In this document: positions 32,094 to 36,882 of the stretch, piece by piece
How the letters are laid out: each line of letters begins with the position of its first letter
Position numbering within the stretch: the first letter of the stretch is position 1
From: a bacterium CG_4_9_14_3_um_filter_65_15
GTDB taxonomy: Bacteria > Krumholzibacteriota > Krumholzibacteriia > LZORAL124-64-63
NCBI GenBank assembly: GCA_002790835.1
Contig: PFVX01000012.1
Coordinates: 1-36,882, forward strand
DNA length: 36,882 bases
Direction of reading: 5' to 3'
Translations under genes and position numbers: made by a program
The notes under the pieces: model-generated
Told to the model about the DNA's origin: nothing
The model's database searches: none
Seen by the model: only the letters and a program-made list of their open reading frames with translations

Positions 32094-33398
32094 ATGAAGG
32101 CAAGGCGGGGGCTCATCGGGACGATGGTGATTCTGGCCGGCTTGATCGGCTTGGCCGCCCTGTGGAGCGGCTGCGGCGGCGATCAGCCCGTGGATCCGCA
32201 GGCCCAGAAGCTGCTGGTCATCGGCATCGATTCGGCGGACTGGCGGCTGCTCGACCCCATGATCGAGGATGGGCGCATGCCCAACCTGGCCGGATTCCTG
32301 GATCAGGCCGCCACCGGCCGCATGAAGACCTTCGTGCCCCTGGAGAAGTCGCCCCTGCTGTGGGCCAGCATCTGCACGGGAGTCGAACCGGAGGTTCACG
32401 GGATTCTGCAGTTCGTCAAGGGTCAGGAGGAGGAGCTGGTTTCGAGCAGCTCCTGGCGCGCGCCCGCCCTGTGGGACATCCTGGACGCCGCCGGACGCAC
32501 CACCGACGTCATGGGCATGTGGACGACTTATCCCGCTCGCGACATCGCCGGGGTGATGGTCAGCGATTACCTGCCCTACGCGGACAAGGGACCCCTGCCG
32601 AAACTCGTGACGCCGGATTCGTTGACCGACGCGATCACCGCCCTGCGGGTTACGCCCGAGGCGGTCACGCGGCAGGACCTGGCCCGGTTCATCCCCGCCG
32701 ACCTGCTGGACGAAGCCGAGGCCGCCTACCCCCGTCAGGTCCAGGAGTTGCGGGACGTCTTCGCCTCCGACCTCACCTATCTGGCCGTCGCCGACTACCT
32801 CGCCCACCACGGCGCCGAACCCGACCTGTTCTTCTTCTACCTGCGCGGGCCCGACCGCATCAGCCACCACTTCTACCAGTACATGGCCGTCGATAAGGAT
32901 TTCGTACATGCGGATCCGGCCGAGGTCGCCGCGTTCAAGGACGTCGTCCGGAACTATTACGCCTGGGTGGATGAGGCCGTGGGAGAGGTCCTTGGCTGGT
33001 TCCCTCCCGACCGTCCGACCGTGGTGCTATCGGACCACGGGTTCTACGGCCCGCGCCAGAGCGGCAACAAGGGGGTCAAGGAGCACAGCGAGTGGGGGAT
33101 CTTCGCGGTGCGCAGCCCCCTGTACCGGGCGGGGGTCCGCTTCGGACACCTGGAGCTGCTGGACATCTGCCCGACCATGCTGGCCTTGCTGGGGTTGCCG
33201 CCGGCCAAGGACATGCCCGGCATGATCCTGAGCGAACCGGCCACCTCGGACGGCGCCAAGCGCCTGTCGCGCCTCGACGAGCACCGTGTGGAGTCCTATC
33301 AGGGGCTGGCTCCGGCGTCGGGCCCGGCGGGCGAACGCAACCCCGAGATCGACGAGCAGATCCGCAAGCAGCTCCGGTCCCTGGGCTACATCAACTGA
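32094..33398 (+). CDS. Exported alkaline-phosphatase-superfamily protein (third of three), possible lipoprotein
   Basis: The protein has 434 residues from ATG 32094, where GGAG lies 6 nt upstream; ATG 32076, six codons earlier, is a possible alternative. The N-terminus is one hydrophobic helix ending in LWSGC (C27), a poor lipobox, so lipidation is uncertain. The superfamily residues are D46 in IGIDSADW, S in KSPLLWASICTG, D-x3-H in PDRISH, D314-H315 in LSDHGF and a later His in KEHSEWGIF. It lacks the large insert of the first two proteins. It ends IRKQLRSLGYIN, resembling the tail of the 66-residue protein. The gene begins 40 nt after the membrane-protein gene. The substrate is unknown. Confidence 0.8.
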   Translation: MKARRGLIGTMVILAGLIGLAALWSGCGGDQPVDPQAQKLLVIGIDSADWRLLDPMIEDGRMPNLAGFLDQAATGRMKTFVPLEKSPLLWASICTGVEPEVHGILQFVKGQEEELVSSSSWRAPALWDILDAAGRTTDVMGMWTTYPARDIAGVMVSDYLPYADKGPLPKLVTPDSLTDAITALRVTPEAVTRQDLARFIPADLLDEAEAAYPRQVQELRDVFASDLTYLAVADYLAHHGAEPDLFFFYLRGPDRISHHFYQYMAVDKDFVHADPAEVAAFKDVVRNYYAWVDEAVGEVLGWFPPDRPTVVLSDHGFYGPRQSGNKGVKEHSEWGIFAVRSPLYRAGVRFGHLELLDICPTMLALLGLPPAKDMPGMILSEPATSDGAKRLSRLDEHRVESYQGLAPASGPAGERNPEIDEQIRKQLRSLGYIN

Positions 33399-33419
33399 TT
33401 TTTGGACCCTGCAACGAAA

Positions 33420-33455
33420 AAGGCGGCACCCGGCGAGTTGGCCGGATGCCGCCTT
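33420..33455. terminator. Bidirectional intrinsic terminator
   Basis: AAGGCGGCA (33420-33428) pairs with TGCCGCCTT (33447-33455), and an inner CCGGC/GCCGG continues the stem. On the minus strand it is followed by TTTTT, so it ends the thioredoxin transcript efficiently. On the plus strand GGCGTTTT follows, so it also serves the phosphodiesterase operon. The two gene ends are 21 and 15 bp away. Confidence 0.85.
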
Positions 33456-33470
33456 GGCGTTTTGCGGCGC

Positions 33471-34646
33471 CTATTGCGTTTCGGCGGCCGCCGTGAACTT
33501 CTGCAACTGCTCCTTGTAGTAGTCCTTGTCCGGTGCGAGATCGGCCGCGCGCTGGGCGAAACCGACCGCGTCGGCCAGCTGCCCCCGGGCGGCGCTGATC
33601 TCGGCCGCGGTGTCGAGGATGCTCGCGCGCGCTTCATCATCCCGGGCGAGATCGACGCCCTGCATGGCGAGCTTTTGCGCCTCGTCCAGGTTGATCTCGT
33701 TCTGGAAACACCACCAGGCGAAGCTGTTCAACTGGCCGGCATCCTGCTGCCAGTCCTCAGGCAGCATGCCCTTGCGCAGCTTGACGGCCTTGCCCGCATC
33801 GTGGTCCACCAGCAGGGCGTGTTCCACCATGAGCCCCTGCCGTGTGGGGCTGGGTTCGGCATCTCCGATGTCCTGGTCAAGGGCGGCCTTGAGGTAGGGC
33901 GCGGCCCGCTCGGGAATCTCCATGGACTGGGCCAGGCTGGACATCATGGCAGCCAGGGACTCGATCTGGTCGACGGTGGCGCCGGGGGCGGCCAGGGCCA
34001 GGTCGGCCTCGGATGCTACCTCGTCGAAGGTGAAGACCGAGTCGCGGGACCCGTAGAACATGTTGCTCAGGATCTGGTCCGAGCAGTAGGCCGCGCGGGA
34101 GGGGTCCAGGTCGCGAGCGGTGCGGAAGTACTTCACCGCCGTCTTGTAGTCCATGACGCAGGCGGCGTCGTTGGCCAGGCACTCGGCCAAAGCCCCGTTG
34201 GGCTCCTTGGCGAAGGCCTCCTTCTTGGCCGCGATGGTGCGTGTGTCGGAGCGGGCCTTTTCCACGGAAGCCACCCAGGCCTCGACGCCGTCGAAGCCCA
34301 GCCAGCGGTCGGTGATCTCACCTTTTCCGTTGACGGCCACGAAGGTGGGCAGAGCCCGGATGCCGTACTTCTCGGCCAGTTCCCTGTTGTTGTCGGTGTT
34401 GACCTTGGCAAAGACTGAGCCCTCGAGAGCGGCCGCGATGGCAGGGTTGGTGTCCGCCGCACGGGCGAACTGACGGCAGCTGGGTCACCAATCGGCGTAG
34501 AAGTCGACGATCACCAGCTGGTTGTTGGCCTGAGCCGCAGTCAGGGCGGCGTCGAGGGACTCTGCAGGGGTGACCTGGGCCTGGGCGCCGCCTGCAACGA
34601 GCAGGACGAGGGCGCAAAGGGCCAGGGTCGGGCGGGACTTTGCCAT
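33471..34646 (-). CDS. Selenocysteine-containing thioredoxin with helical-repeat C-terminus (UGA read as Sec at residue 54)
   Basis: One continuous frame runs from ATG 34646, 7 nt after GAGGAG, to 33471, broken only by a TGA at 34487-34485. Residues 1-24 are a signal peptide. The thioredoxin fold follows: VIVDFYADW, then the TGA, then PSC, so the TGA stands at the first Cys of W-C-x-x-C and the motif is W-U-P-S-C. The domain continues with AKVNTDNN and the cis-proline in ALPTF (P100), all after the TGA and in frame. A bacterial-SECIS-like hairpin starts 14 nt after the TGA. Residues about 140-391 are helical TPR-like repeats. It is probably an exported thiol-disulfide enzyme. Alternatives are a pseudogene or a TGC-to-TGA sequencing error. 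Without readthrough only a 53-residue peptide would form. Confidence 0.85.
34452..34487 (-). promoter_or_regulatory. In-frame UGA and bacterial SECIS element
   Basis: The UGA codon occupies 34487-34485. Fourteen nucleotides later GTTCGCC (34470-34464) pairs with GGCGGAC (34458-34452), giving seven pairs with one G-U over the loop CGTGC (34463-34459). The distance from UGA to the loop is 21 nt, and a G stands at the second loop position. Published features of bacterial SECIS elements, namely a loop about 16-37 nt from the UGA with a G among its first two bases, are met. It would recruit SelB with Sec-tRNA. Confidence 0.75.
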
Positions 34647-34675
34647 GAACGAACTCCTCGGCACAGGGAACGGCG

Positions 34676-34698
34676 CGACCGGGGAGAATCCCCGGTCG
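34676..34698. repeat. Perfect 10-bp hairpin in the thioredoxin leader
   Basis: CGACCGGGGA (34676-34685) and TCCCCGGTCG (34689-34698) pair completely around a 3-nt loop. It lies about 30 nt upstream of the selenoprotein start, between that gene and the amidohydrolase gene on the same strand. It may be a terminator for the upstream gene without a U tract, or a leader structure. A TATATT -10-like box lies about 20 bp upstream on the minus strand (34722-34717), but no good -35 box accompanies it. Confidence 0.5.
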
Positions 34699-34762
34699 TC
34701 CTCTTAAACAAGTAGGAATATACGGGATACCCGCAATACGGTTCCAGGGAAACCCGAAATTG

Positions 34763-36451
34763 TCAATTTTGGTGGTCAAAGACCACCCGACCATCAACCA
34801 CGGTGTACAGGACCTGCAAGTCCAAGAGGTCCTTGTCGTTACAGGTGGACGGGTCCCCGTCCATCACCGTGAAATCGGCCCGAAATCCCAATTTGATGCG
34901 TCCCGATGCGTTTTCCAGGAAGGCCGCGTAGGCGGATTCGGCGGTGTACAGCTCCACCGCCGTGCGACCGTCCAGGCGCCCGTCGGGTTGCCAGCCGCCG
35001 GCCGGGGTGCCGTCCGTGTGCTGGCGGGTGCGGGCTGCGTAGAGGCCCAGCCGAGGGTCCACGCGCTCGATGGGAAAATCGGTGCCGAAGCAGAGGTGCG
35101 CCCCGCTGTCGAGCAGCGACTTCCAGGCGTAGGCTCCGGCCTGCCGGGCCGGGCCCAGCCGCTGGGGCACCCAGTCCATGTCGCTGGTGCAGTGGGTGGG
35201 CTGCATGGCGGCGATGACGCCCAGTTCGGCGAAGCGGGGGATGTCGGCGGAGTCCACGATCTGGGCGTGCTCGATGCGCCAGCGGCGGTCCGCGCCGCCC
35301 AGCTCGGGCAGCGCCTCGGCGTAGATGTCCAGCACCATGCGGTTGGCCCCGTCGCCGATGGCGTGGGTGCAGATCTGGAATCCGGCCTCGCCCAGTTCCC
35401 GGGCCACTTCCAGCAAATGTTCGGGTGGGGTGACGGCCAAGCCGCGCGACCCCGGCTGGTCCGCATAGTCGGCCAGCAGCAGGGCGCCGCGGCTGCCCAG
35501 GGCGCCGTCGGCGTAGAGCTTGACCGCCCGGGCGGTGATCATGCCGTCGGGTGAGGTGAAGGGGCCCTCGCTGCGGGCCCGGGCCAGCACCTCGGGCATG
35601 TCGTCGAACATGCCGTAAACGCGCAGGGTCAGCTTGCCGGCGGCATCCAGTTCGCTGTAGATGCCCAGCCGCTCCCAGTCCAGACCGGCCTCGTGGACGC
35701 CGGTCACACCGAAGCGCGCGCAGTGGTCCAGGGCCAGTTCGATGCGCCGCATCTGTTCGGCGCGGTCGGGTTCGGGAATGGCGCCGCGCAACAGGTCGAC
35801 GGCGTTGTCGATGAGGATGCCGGTGGGGCGGCCGGTGGCGTCGCGCACGATCTGGCCACCGACCGGATCGGCCGTTTCGGCGGTGATGCCGGCGGCCTCG
35901 AGGGCCTTGCTGTTGGCCCAGGCGGCGTGGCCGTCGATGCGGCGCAGCAGAACCGGATGGTCGCCGCTGACGGCGTCGAGCAGGGCGCGGTCGGGGTAGA
36001 CCTGCTTTACCCAGTCGTTCTGATCCCAGCCGCGGCCCTCCAGCCAGCTGCCGTCGTCGCCTGCGGTCTTCGCCGCCTCCTCCACCAGCCTGGCCACCGC
36101 TGCGGCCGAAGGGGTGCCCACGGCGTCGATCTGGGCCAGGGAGGCTCCCAGACCGTAGAGGTGGCAGTGGCTGTCGACGAATCCGGGCAGCAGGGTGGCG
36201 CCCGCGAGGTCGATGACCTGGGTGTCGGGGCCCTGGAGCTGTTTTGCCCCGGCGTCATCGCCGACGTAGGCGATGCCACTGCCCGTGACGACCACGGCGG
36301 TCGCGGGAGAATCGGCGTCCCGCTCGGTCAGGGTCAGAATGCGGCCGCCCAAGAAGATGATGGAGGCGGTCACGGGTCCGTCGGCGTTGTTTGAGCGGCA
36401 ACCGGACGATATGAGCAAGGCGAACACGAACAGGGCGAACCGGAACCGCAT
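34763..36451 (-). CDS. Exported amidohydrolase (YtcJ-like, amidohydrolase_3 family), probable lipoprotein
   Basis: The 562-residue protein begins with a hydrophobic signal ending LLISSGC (C18), which could be a lipobox. The metal-dependent hydrolase barrel has HxH in DSHCHLYG (H95, H97). It continues with KLYADGALGSRGA, CTHAIGDGANR (His ligand), RIEHAQ (His ligand) and FGTDFPI (Asp ligand), the order of the amidohydrolase_3 group. N- and C-terminal beta segments (IIFLGGRILT and DFTVMDGD) close the small domain. These enzymes hydrolyse C-N bonds in amides or cyclic compounds; the substrate cannot be told. The ATG at 36451 follows AAGGTGG. It stands on its own, upstream of the selenoprotein, with no signs of transfer. 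Confidence 0.9.
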   Translation of the reverse strand: MRFRFALFVFALLISSGCRSNNADGPVTASIIFLGGRILTLTERDADSPATAVVVTGSGIAYVGDDAGAKQLQGPDTQVIDLAGATLLPGFVDSHCHLYGLGASLAQIDAVGTPSAAAVARLVEEAAKTAGDDGSWLEGRGWDQNDWVKQVYPDRALLDAVSGDHPVLLRRIDGHAAWANSKALEAAGITAETADPVGGQIVRDATGRPTGILIDNAVDLLRGAIPEPDRAEQMRRIELALDHCARFGVTGVHEAGLDWERLGIYSELDAAGKLTLRVYGMFDDMPEVLARARSEGPFTSPDGMITARAVKLYADGALGSRGALLLADYADQPGSRGLAVTPPEHLLEVARELGEAGFQICTHAIGDGANRMVLDIYAEALPELGGADRRWRIEHAQIVDSADIPRFAELGVIAAMQPTHCTSDMDWVPQRLGPARQAGAYAWKSLLDSGAHLCFGTDFPIERVDPRLGLYAARTRQHTDGTPAGGWQPDGRLDGRTAVELYTAESAYAAFLENASGRIKLGFRADFTVMDGDPSTCNDKDLLDLQVLYTVVDGRVVFDHQN

Positions 36452-36738
36452 GACAACCACCTTGGAAGAGGGAACGGGCCAAGGGGGAGAGTACCAGAAG
36501 GGGAAGGGCGGGGAAATGGCGGTTTCGAGTCCCACCCGGGGAGCCAAGTTTTTCAGGTAGGAAAAAGCTGTTGGATTTTGGCAGGTCCGAGGGGGCCTGC
36601 TTTTCGGTTTGGAGGCCGTATTTGCCAGGGTTCGGCTATTGCCGGTTCTCTCGGAATCCTGCGGACCATGATTTCCTCCGTAAACGACCTCTGGATCCGC
36701 TCTGAGTCTTGTTCCTCGTGTGGTATCAAGCAGGATGC
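36452..36738. other. Gene-free stretch with a terminator-like hairpin
   Basis: About 290 bp without a supported gene. GC content falls toward the right. A hairpin of GCAGG-T-CC (36581-36588) with GG-CCTGC (36594-36600), followed by TTTT, looks like an intrinsic terminator on the plus strand, but no plus-strand gene ends here. Otherwise I see nothing. Confidence 0.4.
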
Positions 36739-36882
36739 ATGGGGGATTATGAATTGGAGGATTTTAATGCCTTAAAAAGTTCTGAGGACCCGGGTACTTT
36801 GAAATCAAGCAGATTTGGCAAGACGATGTCTTCTAGTCCCAAATCAAGCGAAAGGAACACCATTTTTGTAGTTGAAAAAACC
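36739..36882 (+). CDS. Possible start of a hypothetical protein, cut by the window edge
   Basis: An ATG at 36739 opens a frame of 48 codons that stays open to the last base. Codon use is AT-rich (TTA, AAA, AGT, TTT), quite unlike the other genes here. The predicted peptide is polar, rich in Ser, Lys and Glu, and then turns hydrophobic (NTIFVVEKT). Only a weak AGGA lies upstream. It could be a horizontally acquired gene or a chance frame. No family is recognised. Confidence 0.3.
   Translation, partial: MGDYELEDFNALKSSEDPGTLKSSRFGKTMSSSPKSSERNTIFVVEKT

Noticed and set aside
26969-33398. Sulfatases
   Set aside because: None of the three has the C/S-x-P-x-R formylglycine signature. The SP-x-x-W nucleophile region and SDHGF fit the phosphodiesterase/AlkP group.
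33471-34340. Stand-alone 289-residue gene starting at a GTG
   Set aside because: This frame would begin in the middle of a thioredoxin fold, just after the cis-proline. The upstream frame continues through the TGA to a good start with a signal peptide.
36578-36775. 65-codon plus-strand frame with a C-x2-C
   Set aside because: It begins at a TTG inside a hairpin, has no ribosome binding site and matches no family.
1-36882. tRNA, rRNA, CRISPR arrays, att sites
   Set aside because: No cloverleaf, rRNA segment or regularly spaced repeat was seen in any intergenic region.

Overview
This is a GC-rich stretch of chromosome from a Gram-negative bacterium. An outer-membrane TonB-dependent receptor, signal peptides and likely lipoproteins indicate an outer membrane. 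Long stop-free antisense frames reflect the high GC. AddAB in place of RecBCD, the C5 haem route, a bacteriohemerythrin and apparent selenocysteine use fit an anaerobic or microaerophilic lineage, perhaps of the FCB group (for example Krumholzibacteriota or Gemmatimonadota relatives). That placement is inference, since no rRNA or marker protein was compared.

Layout. (1) 1-2263, minus strand: a secreted-protein gene cut by the window edge, a small outer-membrane barrel candidate, a polytopic membrane protein and a DUF302 protein. (2) 2357-6895, plus strand: a thiamine operon with a sigma70-like promoter, a TPP riboswitch and an intrinsic terminator, followed by a TonB receptor, thiamine pyrophosphokinase and a sodium:solute symporter. 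(3) 18036-6896, minus strand: one packed operon hemC-hemD-hemB-hemL-hemE-hemN-hemH-hemY-ccsA/hemX-hemA. It encodes every step from glutamyl-tRNA to protohaem. (4) 18278-25065, plus: addB-addA recombination nuclease/helicase. (5) 25155-26793: a protease-less double-PDZ exported protein, divergent from a bacteriohemerythrin. (6) 26969-33398, plus: an operon of three alkaline-phosphatase-superfamily phosphodiesterase-like proteins, a 66-residue ribbon-helix-helix-like protein and a membrane protein of unknown function. (7) 33471-36451, minus: a thioredoxin-TPR protein whose reading frame passes through a UGA, and an exported amidohydrolase. (8) 36452-36882: lower-GC sequence with at most one partial open frame.

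The most notable observation is the thioredoxin gene at 33471-34646. It looks like two short frames, but both are one continuous frame interrupted only by an in-frame UGA at 34487-34485. That UGA sits exactly where the first cysteine of the thioredoxin CxxC motif belongs, giving W-U-P-S-C. A 7-bp hairpin with a G-containing 5-nt loop begins 14 nt downstream, as expected of a bacterial SECIS element. I read this as a selenocysteine-containing thioredoxin. The second candidate for an undescribed system is the phosphodiesterase operon, whose members share conserved active-site residues, and two of which share a C-terminal LGYI tail.

No rRNA, tRNA, CRISPR array or complete insertion sequence was seen. 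All functional calls come from motif recognition by eye; no database search was run.
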